30,147 bases of DNA from Flavobacterium sp. (lineage in GTDB: Bacteria; Bacteroidota; Bacteroidia; Flavobacteriales; Flavobacteriaceae), in the NCBI GenBank assembly GCA_015478765.1, contig JADMKR010000094.1, forward strand, positions 1-30,147. The letters run 5' to 3'. The notes under the pieces were generated by a model that was given only the letters and a program-made list of their open reading frames with translations, made no database searches and had not been told where the DNA came from. The translations under genes and the position numbers were made by a program. Positions 5,520 through 13,235 of the stretch are shown here, piece after piece. Numbering within the stretch: position 1 is the stretch's first letter; the number at the start of each line of letters is the position of its first letter.

Positions 5520-6005
5520 ATGATTATACTCATCGCGGCCGCAGCCGAAAACAACGCACTCGGAAAAGACAATGATTTGATCTGGCACCTGCCCGACGAT
5601 TTTAAGCGTTTTAAGGAAATGACGACCGGCCACCATATAATCATGGGCCGAAAAACGTTTGAAAGTTTCCCTAAGCCGCTACCTAACCGCACTCATGTGG
5701 TTATTACCCGCCAACCTGATTATAACCGTGATGGCTGCATTATTGCGCGAAATTTGCACAACGCCTTCGAATTGGTTCCTCACGATCAGGATGTATTCGT
5801 CATTGGGGGCGGCGAAATTTATTCGCAAAGTTTACCATTCGCTGATAAGATTGAGCTCACGCGCGTACATCACTCCTTTACGGATGCCGATGCATTTTTT
5901 CCTGAATTCGGCGATACTGAGTGGGACTTGATAAAAGAGGAGTTTCATCCGGCAGATGACCGCCATAACTTTGCCTTCACTTATCAGACTTTTTTGCGGA
6001 AATAG
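5520..6005 (+). CDS. folA: Dihydrofolate reductase
   Basis: This 161-aa enzyme reduces dihydrofolate to tetrahydrofolate with NADPH. It opens with MIILIAAAAENNALGKDNDLIWHLPDD split over the usual Met20-type loop; D27 in WHLPDD corresponds to the active-site acid. IIMGRKTFES and VFVIGGGEIY are the NADPH-binding segments. Length fits chromosomal DHFRs. It starts 2 nt after the thyA stop, so translation is likely coupled. Nothing suggests a trimethoprim-resistant plasmid type. Confidence 0.96.
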   Translation: MIILIAAAAENNALGKDNDLIWHLPDDFKRFKEMTTGHHIIMGRKTFESFPKPLPNRTHVVITRQPDYNRDGCIIARNLHNAFELVPHDQDVFVIGGGEIYSQSLPFADKIELTRVHHSFTDADAFFPEFGDTEWDLIKEEFHPADDRHNFAFTYQTFLRK

Positions 6006-6025
6006 CAAGCATTTGCTTATCTGCC

Positions 6026-6176
6026 AAAAAAAACCTTCCGCATCAAATACCACGATGACACAGAAGGTGTTTCAAACTTCAAAAGACATAATAAATTGCA
6101 TGCTCCTGCGATTTATTATGTGGTAAATATCGACACCAAATACATGCGGCGCAATCGCTATCATTAGGTATTTTTA
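6026..6176 (-). ncRNA. Candidate structured small RNA, possibly 6S-like
   Basis: The gap between folA and ubiE contains minus-strand structure. A 15-bp apical hairpin (6086-6100 with 6107-6121, one G-U pair, 6-nt loop) is enclosed by a CCGCAU/AUGCGG helix (6149-6144 with 6043-6038). Between them a large internal loop has UAUUUG on both strands. The minus-strand 3' end is GAAGGT followed by eight T (6033-6026), and ACCTTC at about 6069-6064 can pair with it. The span 6149-6038 is 112 nt, near what I recall for the Rfam 6S-Flavo model. A weak -7-like box (TGATTTTG, 6186-6179) lies upstream. No minus-strand ORF is present. Identity as 6S RNA is inference. Confidence 0.45.
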
Positions 6177-6227
6177 ATCAAAATCAAGTCGCTTAATAAT
6201 CGTTTTCACAGTTGCCGCCGATTGTAT

Positions 6228-6235
6228 TATATTTG
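6228..6235 (+). promoter_or_regulatory. -7 box for ubiE (TATATTTG)
   Basis: An exact TAnnTTTG match. Its last base is the first base of an in-frame GTG at 6235, so that GTG cannot be on the mRNA; this supports the ATG at 6250 as the start and implies a leader of only about 8-10 nt. Confidence 0.5.
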
Positions 6236-6249
6236 TGGAAATTGAAACT

Positions 6250-6981
6250 ATGCCAAAAAGTGTTACGCCGTATAAAGATTCCGATTTAGGAAAGAAAGAA
6301 CAGGTCGCGAAAATGTTTGATGTCATTTCGGGTAATTACGATGGGCTAAATCGCGTAATTTCTTTCGGTATCGATGTCAATTGGCGCAAAAAGGTCCTAA
6401 AAATTATTTCCGATTCCAAACCCGACACAATTCTCGACATCGCCACCGGCACCGGTGATCTCGCAATATTGATGGCGCAGACCAATGCATCGAAAATCGT
6501 CGGACTCGACATATCGGTGGGCATGCTTGAGGTCGGAAAGAAAAAAGTCGCAGCTAAAAATCTCACTGACCGAATTGAACTGATCGTAGGCGATTCCGAA
6601 GATATGCCTTTTGACGACAGTAGTTTTGACGCGATCACTGTCGCCTTTGGCGTTCGCAACTTTGAAAATCTTGAAAAAGGACTGACCGAAATTCTCCGCG
6701 TTTTGAAACCCGGCGGGCGATTCGTAGTATTGGAAACATCCAATCCGACGAAAACACCCTACAAACAAGGTTATAAGATTTATACAAAATACCTGCTGCC
6801 GTTGATTGGCAAAGTATTTTCCAAAGACGATGCTGCCTACGGATATTTATCCGAATCAGCTTCGGTTTTTCCATTTGGTGAAGACTTCAACAATATTTTA
6901 AGGAAAACGGGGTTTATAGACGTGAAAGCGATGCCGCAAACATTTGGTGTGGCAACGATTTATTCTGCTTCTAAAAGTTGA
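6250..6981 (+). CDS. ubiE: Demethylmenaquinone methyltransferase
   Basis: This 243-aa SAM-dependent methyltransferase (UbiE/MenG family) performs the C-methylation that ends menaquinone synthesis. Visible are KKEQVAKMFDVISGNYDGLNRV and SFGIDVNWRKKV (UbiE signature 1), the SAM motif ILDIATGTGDLAILMA, GDSEDMPFDDSSFDAITVAFG and RNFENLEKGLTEILRVLKPGG (signature 2). Bacteroidota use menaquinone, so MenG is the likely role. The ATG at 6250 is chosen over the GTG at 6235, which overlaps the -7 box. porT follows after 1 nt, a linkage I recall as common in flavobacteria. Confidence 0.95.
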   Translation: MPKSVTPYKDSDLGKKEQVAKMFDVISGNYDGLNRVISFGIDVNWRKKVLKIISDSKPDTILDIATGTGDLAILMAQTNASKIVGLDISVGMLEVGKKKVAAKNLTDRIELIVGDSEDMPFDDSSFDAITVAFGVRNFENLEKGLTEILRVLKPGGRFVVLETSNPTKTPYKQGYKIYTKYLLPLIGKVFSKDDAAYGYLSESASVFPFGEDFNNILRKTGFIDVKAMPQTFGVATIYSASKS

Positions 6982-6982
6982 T

Positions 6983-7687
6983 ATGAGAAATTTTCTTTCG
7001 CTATTTACCCTCTTGCTAGCTCTGACTATCCACGCCCAACCTGGGACGGGAATGTTCGGCAGTGAACCGCTTGTCAATCTGGAAAATTTTGATAAGCAAC
7101 GCGTTCACTGGGGTTATTTCCTCGGATTCAACTCATACGATTTCAAATTCGACTATATCGAAAACGAACCCGACGTACTGGTGGAAACAACAATAGGCTT
7201 TAATGTCGGATTGGTAGGAAACCTGCGCCTTCACGAATATGTAGATCTCCGATTCGAACCCGGTTTATATTACACGCAGCGAAATCTGATTTTTCCTGGC
7301 TTCGACAATGTACTTGATGCGCGTCGTGATGTGAAATCGACCTATATTCACTTTCCACTCTTGCTGAAGTTTTCGTCGTTGCGAACAGGCAATCTCCGAC
7401 CCTATCTTGTTGGCGGCATGTCAACCACGCTCAACTTATCGAGCAATTCAAAAACGCCGGACGATAACTCGCAGCAACGTTTTCGCGTCAAACCGTGGAC
7501 AAGCAATTACGAAATAGGTTTCGGAATCGATCTGTACTTCGAATATTTCAAATTCTCACCTTCGATTCGCGGCGTTTTCGGCACCGGCGATGAACTCATA
7601 CGCGACAATGACCCTAACAGTCCGTGGACAAGCAACATCGAAAAATTAAGTACGCGCGCGGTGCTTATCAACTTCACTTTCCACTAA
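6983..7687 (+). CDS. porT: PorT family outer-membrane protein
   Basis: This 234-aa protein starts with a signal peptide (about residues 1-18, ending TIHA before QPG). The body alternates polar and aromatic strands (HWGYFLGFNSYDFKFDY, LRLHEYVDLRFEPGLYYTQR, STYIHFPLLLKFSS, RPYLVGGMS) and ends in a strand with a terminal FTFH, as expected for a small beta-barrel. PorT is needed for type IX secretion and gliding in Bacteroidota. The start is ATG 6983, 1 nt after the ubiE stop; the longer upstream frame overlaps ubiE and lacks a signal peptide at its end. Its stop overlaps that of the converging methyltransferase gene. Confidence 0.88.
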   Translation: MRNFLSLFTLLLALTIHAQPGTGMFGSEPLVNLENFDKQRVHWGYFLGFNSYDFKFDYIENEPDVLVETTIGFNVGLVGNLRLHEYVDLRFEPGLYYTQRNLIFPGFDNVLDARRDVKSTYIHFPLLLKFSSLRTGNLRPYLVGGMSTTLNLSSNSKTPDDNSQQRFRVKPWTSNYEIGFGIDLYFEYFKFSPSIRGVFGTGDELIRDNDPNSPWTSNIEKLSTRAVLINFTFH

Positions 7688-8406
7688 CGGCGGAACTCGC
7701 TCAGCAAAATCGCAGTCGCCGTAGCCACATTCAGACTTTCAGTTTGCTGCAATTTTCCAAAACGCGGAATTGTCAACTTATTCAGGATTGAATCGGTTAC
7801 TTCCCGTGATATTCCATTGGCTTCATTACCAAGCACAATAATTGCTTCGGAAGGAAGTTTCTGTTGATAGATATTTTCACCATCGAGAAATGTCCCGAAT
7901 ACGGGAAGAGCGGATTTTCGGATATAGTCGGCCAGGTCGGTATAAGTAACCTGTATTCGCGAAATCGAGCCCATGGTTGCCTGAATCACTTTGGGATTGT
8001 AAATATCTACAGTTGATAGTGAACACACCAATTGTTCCACACCAAACCAATCGCATAGCCGCATAATCGTTCCTAAATTCCCGGGATCCCGAATGTCGTC
8101 CAGGGCTACTATAAGTCCGCTATCAGCCGTCGGTTTCGGTTTTGGGATTTCGAAAACAGCAAGGCAGTTGTTGGCCGACGTCAACGCACTGAGCTTCTGT
8201 AATTCGGAATCGGTAACAAAAGTTCTTTGGTGCGGGGAAACGTCGTTAAATAGCGACTCGGATTCATACAAATGGTGCAATACAAATTCGGATTCCAATA
8301 ATTCGCGGATGACCTTGTAACCTTCGGCAAAAAACAGGTTGTATTCGCGCCTGAACTTTTTTTGTCGCAGAGCCGTTATTAATTTTATTTGGTTTTTACT
8401 AACCAT
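7684..8406 (-). CDS. TrmH-family (SpoU) RNA 2'-O-methyltransferase
   Basis: This 240-aa protein is a SPOUT-fold methyltransferase that uses SAM to methylate a ribose 2'-OH in tRNA or rRNA; the target base cannot be read from sequence. An N-terminal substrate-binding domain (MVSKNQIKLITALRQKKFRRE, about residues 1-90) precedes the knot domain with its three motifs: LDDIRDPGNLGTIMRLCDW, IIVLGNEANGIS and IPRFGKLQQTESLNVATATAI. The ATG at 8406 is chosen because homologues start MVSKNQIK and the longer frame would overlap tamL. Divergent from tamL with only 35 bp between start codons; convergent with porT with overlapping stops. Confidence 0.92.
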   Translation of the reverse strand: MVSKNQIKLITALRQKKFRREYNLFFAEGYKVIRELLESEFVLHHLYESESLFNDVSPHQRTFVTDSELQKLSALTSANNCLAVFEIPKPKPTADSGLIVALDDIRDPGNLGTIMRLCDWFGVEQLVCSLSTVDIYNPKVIQATMGSISRIQVTYTDLADYIRKSALPVFGTFLDGENIYQQKLPSEAIIVLGNEANGISREVTDSILNKLTIPRFGKLQQTESLNVATATAILLSEFRR

Positions 8407-8416
8407 GGAAATAATG

Positions 8417-8424
8417 TACTTTTG
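8417..8424 (+). promoter_or_regulatory. -7 box for tamL (TACTTTTG)
   Basis: An exact TAnnTTTG match 17 nt upstream of the TTG start codon at 8442. It lies in the 35-bp gap between two divergent start codons, so the two promoters must overlap or reach into the opposite gene. Confidence 0.5.
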
Positions 8425-8441
8425 ATTAATATTCCTAACCC

Positions 8442-10988
8442 TTGAGACACCTGCCTGCAAAAATATCATTAATTATTCTAACAGGAATATTTATATTGGC
8501 GTGCGATACCACGAAAAGGGTTCCCGACAATAAGCATTTGCTGACCGACAACAAGATTGAAGTTAACGGTGAGATCGAAAAAGAAGATCAGGTACAAAAC
8601 CTTCTTTATCAGGAACGCAACAGTGCGATTTTGGGATTTCCGTTGCGCCTGCATCTCTATAACCTCGCCAAAGCTAATCCCGACTCTTCCTACAAAGCCA
8701 AGTTTATCAACAATCCCGGGAAATATGAGCGAATGGCCAAATTGTTGTCTAAAAAGCAAGTCGACCGACTGGGAGAATCTTTTTGGTATAGCGGTTTCCA
8801 CAATTTCCTGAAACGCACCGGCGAAGCACCCGTAATTTTAGACACCGTAAGTACCCGGAAATCACTGGCCCGCCTGCGATCTTACTATTTCAACGAAGGA
8901 TATTTCAATGTGACGGCCTCATCGGAAACCGATACAGTAGGCGAAAAGAAAGCAGAAGTCAATTACACTGTCACCACCGGCCCCGCTTTCATGCTCGATT
9001 CGATAACACAAACCATCACGACTCCTGTCCTCGATTCGCTATTTAACGCGCATAAAAACAAAACCGTTTTAAAGTCGGGTGACCAATACAAGACATCCAA
9101 TTTTGAAGCTGAAAAGAACAGGATCACCACCAATTTCCGCAACAACGGAATTTATCATTTCCAGCAAAATTATGTTCGATTCGTAATCGACACCGTCGAC
9201 ACCAATCACAAGGCACACAGCAACATGGTGATCGACGATTACTCTTACCGCGAAAATGATTCGACAAAAACAGCTGAATTCAAGATGTTCCGAATCAGTG
9301 AGGTCAATATTTTCACCGATGTGGCTTCCGGTAAATCACGCAGTGACATTCGGGACAGCGTTACGTACAACAATTTTAATTTGTACAGTTCGACCAAGTT
9401 GAAATACCGGCCCAGAGCATTGACCGATGCGATTTTCATTACCCGCGGAGGCTTGTTCGCCGATTTCAGAACCACGCTAACGTCGCGCTATTTGAGCAAC
9501 CTTCGTGTATTTAACTATCCATCGATCCAATATGTTGTCGATCCGAGGGATTCGACCGGCCACTCGTTGGTAACCAATATTTATCTGGCGCCCCGTAAGA
9601 AGTATAGTTTTGGCGCCGGACTCGACCTTACCCATTCCAATATTCAGGATTTCGGAATTGCGGCAACCACGTCGGTAAGTATTCGAAATGTTTTTAACGG
9701 TGCCGAAACGCTGGAAATTGCGGGTCGGGGTAACATAGGTTCGTCACGTCAACTTGCTAATCCCGATGACAATTTTTTCAACGTATCGGAATACGGTCTC
9801 GACATCCGGTTGTTGTTTCCTCGAATTTTAATGCCGTTCAATACCGACAAAATCATTCCGAAAAACATGATTCCGTCCACGAGTTTTAATATCGGATTTG
9901 CCAAGCAGCAGAATATCGGGCTCGATAAAGAGAATTTCACAACGTCACTCACGTACAACTGGACGCCAAAACGATTCTCCACCGCCCGGTTTGACTTGTT
10001 TAATGTGCAATATGTCAAAAATGTGAATATTGCGAATTACTTCCGGGTTTACGGATCGTCCTATGACGCGCTGAATGATATCGCCCAGCAGTATAATTTC
10101 AGCCCGATTTATTTTGAAAACGGGAATTTAATACCGGAAACCGGCACGCTTGGCGTAATTCAGGACGTTCAGGCGGGAGCGGTTCCTGTGAGTATGAACG
10201 ATCGGCAAACAATTAACAGCGTAGAAGAACGCCGCCGACGACTGACCGAAAACAACCTCATAATCGCCAGCAGCTATACGTTTTCGAAAACCACCAAAAC
10301 CGATTTGCAGGACAATACTTTTTTCACCTTCCGGACAAAAATCGAATCGGCCGGAAATGTCGCATCGCTGATTGCCGCTGCGTCGAAACAACTGGAAAAC
10401 CAAAACGGCAATAATACATTGTTCGAAATCGAATACTCACAATACATCAAAACCGAATTCGAAGTGGTCAAACACTGGGATCTTCGCCGAAAGCGGCTCC
10501 TTGCAATGCGATTTTTTGGCGGTATCGCAATTCCATACGGAAATTCAGACAACGTCCCTTTTTCCCGTAGTTACTTCGCAGGCGGATCCAACGACAACCG
10601 GGCGTGGCGACCATACGGACTCGGTCCGGGTTCCAGCGGGGCGGTGAACGATTTCAACGAAGCCAATATGAAACTGGCCTTCAGCACCGAATTGCGATTC
10701 AATTTATTCGGCGATTTGAACGGAGCAATTTTTACCGATATCGGCAATATCTGGAATGCGTTGGATAATGTGGAAGACGAGCGTTTCACTTTCACCGGAT
10801 TCGATTCGCTTAAAGACGTGGCGGTTGGTTCAGGCTTTGGACTTCGATATGATTTCAACTTTTTTGTGGTGCGGTTCGACCTCGGATTTAAGACCTATAA
10901 TCCGGCGGAAGAAGATGGAAAGAAGTGGTTCCGCGACTACAATTTCGCCAACTCAGTTTTAAATATAGGTATTAATTACCCTTTCTAA
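8442..10988 (+). CDS. tamL: TamL: lipoprotein BamA/TamA-family outer-membrane assembly protein
   Basis: This 848-aa Omp85-superfamily protein is the Bacteroidota lipoprotein counterpart of TamA and would work with TamB in outer-membrane assembly. Residues 1-21 are a lipoprotein signal with C21 in the lipobox ILAC. POTRA-like segments follow (for instance SLARLRSYYFNEGYFNVTAS near 145), and from about residue 380 the repeated amphipathic strands of a 16-strand barrel run to the C-terminus, which ends in Phe (NIGINYPF). RSYFAGGSNDNRAW matches the lid-loop region with its RGF-like motif. The start must be TTG at 8442: both upstream ATGs are out of frame or hit a stop, and the next internal Met is after the signal peptide. 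Confidence 0.9.
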   Translation: MRHLPAKISLIILTGIFILACDTTKRVPDNKHLLTDNKIEVNGEIEKEDQVQNLLYQERNSAILGFPLRLHLYNLAKANPDSSYKAKFINNPGKYERMAKLLSKKQVDRLGESFWYSGFHNFLKRTGEAPVILDTVSTRKSLARLRSYYFNEGYFNVTASSETDTVGEKKAEVNYTVTTGPAFMLDSITQTITTPVLDSLFNAHKNKTVLKSGDQYKTSNFEAEKNRITTNFRNNGIYHFQQNYVRFVIDTVDTNHKAHSNMVIDDYSYRENDSTKTAEFKMFRISEVNIFTDVASGKSRSDIRDSVTYNNFNLYSSTKLKYRPRALTDAIFITRGGLFADFRTTLTSRYLSNLRVFNYPSIQYVVDPRDSTGHSLVTNIYLAPRKKYSFGAGLDLTHSNIQDFGIAATTSVSIRNVFNGAETLEIAGRGNIGSSRQLANPDDNFFNVSEYGLDIRLLFPRILMPFNTDKIIPKNMIPSTSFNIGFAKQQNIGLDKENFTTSLTYNWTPKRFSTARFDLFNVQYVKNVNIANYFRVYGSSYDALNDIAQQYNFSPIYFENGNLIPETGTLGVIQDVQAGAVPVSMNDRQTINSVEERRRRLTENNLIIASSYTFSKTTKTDLQDNTFFTFRTKIESAGNVASLIAAASKQLENQNGNNTLFEIEYSQYIKTEFEVVKHWDLRRKRLLAMRFFGGIAIPYGNSDNVPFSRSYFAGGSNDNRAWRPYGLGPGSSGAVNDFNEANMKLAFSTELRFNLFGDLNGAIFTDIGNIWNALDNVEDERFTFTGFDSLKDVAVGSGFGLRYDFNFFVVRFDLGFKTYNPAEEDGKKWFRDYNFANSVLNIGINYPF

Positions 10989-11001
10989 CTTTATTAATTA
11001 T

Positions 11002-11009
11002 TAATTTTG
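11002..11009 (+). promoter_or_regulatory. -7 box for fbaA (TAATTTTG)
   Basis: An exact TAnnTTTG match 24 nt upstream of the fbaA ATG, just 13 nt after the tamL stop, so fbaA has its own promoter. Confidence 0.5.
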
Positions 11010-11033
11010 TAAACTTAATTCAACATTGAAGCT

Positions 11034-12101
11034 ATGAGCCATACTATAAAACCAGGAGTTGCGACAGGCGATGAAGTACAGGAAATTTTTCGATATGCAA
11101 AAGAAAAAGGCTTTGCCCTTCCCGCAGTAAATGTAACGGGATCCAGCTCTGTCAACGGAGTAATGGAGACGGCAGCAAAACTAAAAGCTCCGGTGATTAT
11201 ACAATTTTCAAATGGCGGAGCTGCTTTTAATGCAGGAAAAGGTCTTTCAAATGAAGGTGAGCGGGCAGCCATCCTGGGCGGCATTGCGGGCGCAAAACAT
11301 ATCCACACATTGGCCGAAGCGTATGGCGCTACCGTGATCTTGCATACCGATCATTGTGCTAAAAAACTGCTTCCGTGGCTGGACGGACTACTAAGTGCAA
11401 GCGAGGAACATTTCGCCCAAACCGGGAAACCGCTTTATAGCTCGCATATGATCGACCTCTCCGAAGAGCCGATTGAAGAGAATATCGAAATCTGTAAAAA
11501 GTATTTGGAGCGAATGAGCAAAATGGGGATGACACTCGAAATCGAACTGGGAATCACCGGAGGCGAGGAAGACGGCGTAGATAATTCCGATGTTGACAGT
11601 TCAAAATTATACACCCAGCCGGAAGAAGTAGCATATGCCTACGAAGAACTTTTAAAGGTTAGTCCGCGTTTTACAATAGCGGCAGCGTTCGGTAACGTAC
11701 ACGGCGTTTACAAACCAGGCAACGTAAAACTGACGCCTGTAATTTTGAAGAATTCGCAGGAGTTCGTACAGAAGAAATTCAACACCAAACCTAATCCTAT
11801 TGATTTCGTATTTCACGGCGGATCGGGATCGAGCGTGGAGGAAATCCGCGAGGCTATCGGTTACGGCGTAATCAAGATGAATATAGACACTGATTTGCAA
11901 TTTGCTTTTACCGAAGGCATCCGCGATTATATGGTTAAAAACATCGACTACCTAAAAACTCAGATCGGAAATCCCGATGGTGCCGAATCACCAAATAAAA
12001 AATACTACGATCCGCGCAAATGGATCCGCGAAGGCGAAGCGACTTTCAACAAACGATTGGAGCAAGCATTTGCCGATCTAAACAACGTAAACACACTATA
12101 A
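11034..12101 (+). CDS. fbaA: Fructose-bisphosphate aldolase, class II
   Basis: This 355-aa zinc-dependent aldolase splits fructose 1,6-bisphosphate into glyceraldehyde 3-phosphate and dihydroxyacetone phosphate. Catalytic and metal residues are visible: D106 and H107 in ILHTDHCAKK, E171 in LEIELGITGGEEDGV, H223 in AFGNVHGVY and H261 in FVFHGGSGSS, the last also with the phosphate-binding loop. NIDTDLQFAFTEGIRDY follows as in the long class IIA form, and length agrees with that type. accD lies 56 nt downstream, and the only clear terminator is after accD, so the two are probably co-transcribed. Confidence 0.96.
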   Translation: MSHTIKPGVATGDEVQEIFRYAKEKGFALPAVNVTGSSSVNGVMETAAKLKAPVIIQFSNGGAAFNAGKGLSNEGERAAILGGIAGAKHIHTLAEAYGATVILHTDHCAKKLLPWLDGLLSASEEHFAQTGKPLYSSHMIDLSEEPIEENIEICKKYLERMSKMGMTLEIELGITGGEEDGVDNSDVDSSKLYTQPEEVAYAYEELLKVSPRFTIAAAFGNVHGVYKPGNVKLTPVILKNSQEFVQKKFNTKPNPIDFVFHGGSGSSVEEIREAIGYGVIKMNIDTDLQFAFTEGIRDYMVKNIDYLKTQIGNPDGAESPNKKYYDPRKWIREGEATFNKRLEQAFADLNNVNTL

Positions 12102-12113
12102 CAACAGTTTTAT

Positions 12114-12148
12114 TTTAAGGACACCAACCTTAAAGTCGTAAACTTTAA
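12114..12148 (+). promoter_or_regulatory. Two mutually exclusive hairpins between fbaA and accD
   Basis: TTTAAGG (12114-12120) can pair with CCTTAAA (12128-12134), or TTAAAGT (12130-12136) can pair with ACTTTAA (12142-12148). The two share the middle segment, so only one forms at a time. Stems are 7 bp and AT-rich, hence weak; a regulatory role is speculative. Confidence 0.25.
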
Positions 12149-12157
12149 ACAATATAC

Positions 12158-13012
12158 ATGGCTTGGTTTAAACGAACTCAAAAAGGGATTACCACCGCAA
12201 CTGAAGACAAGAAAGACGTCCCAAAAGGACTTTGGTATAAATCACCCACAGGTAAAATTATCGACGCCGAAGAACTGGCACGAAACCTTTATGTTAGTCC
12301 GGAAGATGATTTTCACGTGCGCATCGGCAGCAAGGAATACTTCGAAATTTTATTCGATAACAACGAATTTGAGGAACTCGATAAGAACATGACGTCGAAA
12401 GACCCGCTGGATTTTGTCGATACCAAAAAATATTCTGAGCGTCTGAAGGAAGCGATGGAGAAGACAAAACTGAAAGACGCTGTTCGCACAGCCGTTGGAA
12501 AGTCGAAAGGCAAAGAGCTTGTTATATGCTGTATGGATTTTGCCTTTATCGGTGGTTCGATGGGTGCCGTTGTAGGCGAAAAGATCGCACGCGGAATCGA
12601 CCATTCGATCAAGAACAAAATTCCATTCATGATGATTTCGAAGTCGGGTGGCGCGCGTATGATGGAAGCTGCGCATTCCTTGATGCAGCTTGCAAAAACA
12701 TCGGTGAAATTGGCACAGTTGGCAGAAGCTCAAATACCTTATATTTCACTTTGCACCGATCCGACGACAGGTGGAACTACGGCATCGTATGCCATGCTGG
12801 GCGATATCAATATTGCTGAACCGGGCGCATTGATCGGATTTGCAGGCCCGCGAGTAGTTAAAGACACGACAGGTAAAGATTTGCCAAAAGGATTTCAAAC
12901 CTCCGAATTTTTATTGGAACATGGATTCCTGGATTTTATAACACCTCGGAAAGATCTAAAAGACAAAGTAAATTTGTACATCGACCTGATAATGAATCAG
13001 CCGGTGCGATAA
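12158..13012 (+). CDS. accD: Acetyl-CoA carboxylase, carboxyltransferase beta subunit
   Basis: This 284-aa protein forms the carboxyltransferase with AccA and moves the carboxyl group from biotin to acetyl-CoA, the first step of fatty acid synthesis. The MAWFKR start, DPLDFVDTKKYSERL, the oxyanion region IGGSMGAVVGEKIARG, SKSGGARMMEAA, DPTTGGTTASYAMLGDI and IGFAGPRVV are typical. The N-terminal zinc ribbon is degenerate: the four expected cysteines (WxxCPxC and VCPxC patterns) are S29, G32, S47 and D50, while the surrounding LYKSP-like frame is kept (GLWYKSP, NLYVSPEDDFH). I recall the same loss in other Flavobacteriaceae AccD proteins, so it is probably a lineage trait and not damage. Confidence 0.95.
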   Translation: MAWFKRTQKGITTATEDKKDVPKGLWYKSPTGKIIDAEELARNLYVSPEDDFHVRIGSKEYFEILFDNNEFEELDKNMTSKDPLDFVDTKKYSERLKEAMEKTKLKDAVRTAVGKSKGKELVICCMDFAFIGGSMGAVVGEKIARGIDHSIKNKIPFMMISKSGGARMMEAAHSLMQLAKTSVKLAQLAEAQIPYISLCTDPTTGGTTASYAMLGDINIAEPGALIGFAGPRVVKDTTGKDLPKGFQTSEFLLEHGFLDFITPRKDLKDKVNLYIDLIMNQPVR

Positions 13013-13033
13013 ATTATATTTCTTAAATTGAAT

Positions 13034-13073
13034 TGCCTTCACGATGTAATTAGCATTATGAAGGCATTTTTTT
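13034..13073 (+). terminator. Intrinsic terminator after accD
   Basis: TGCCTTCA (13034-13041) pairs perfectly with TGAAGGCA (13059-13066), followed by seven T (13067-13073). It lies 21 nt after the accD stop and ends the fbaA-accD unit. Confidence 0.85.
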
Positions 13074-13096
13074 ATGGAATTTCTTGATATAATTGG

Positions 13097-13231
13097 GCAA
13101 CTGCGTCAGGGAGTGCAGCGACCCGAGCCCAAGGCGAACTGGCGCAGCACATCCTTTTGCGCAGCAAAAGATAAAGCGGAAAGCCCGGCGGCAAATGCAG
13201 CGAGGAACGAGCAGCATTTGCCGCGACGCCC
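13097..13231 (-). repeat. Dispersed hairpin repeat, copy 2
   Basis: A GC-rich block between the accD terminator and the stop of the minus-strand permease. Read on the minus strand it has GGGCG, a perfect 10-bp stem (CGGCAAATGC at 13189-13198 with GCATTTGCCG at 13214-13223), CCGCTTTATCTTTT, a short GC hairpin and AAAAGGATG (minus strand of 13150-13172), then a tail ending near TGACGCAG. The CCGCTnTATCTTTT/AAAAGGATG core is shared with 1351-1434. The open frames here have no codon structure of a gene. Confidence 0.65.
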
Positions 13232-13235
13232 AAAA

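Noticed and set aside
6235..6249. GTG start for ubiE
   Set aside because: The GTG overlaps the last base of the -7 box TATATTTG, so it would not be in the mRNA; the ATG at 6250 fits family length.
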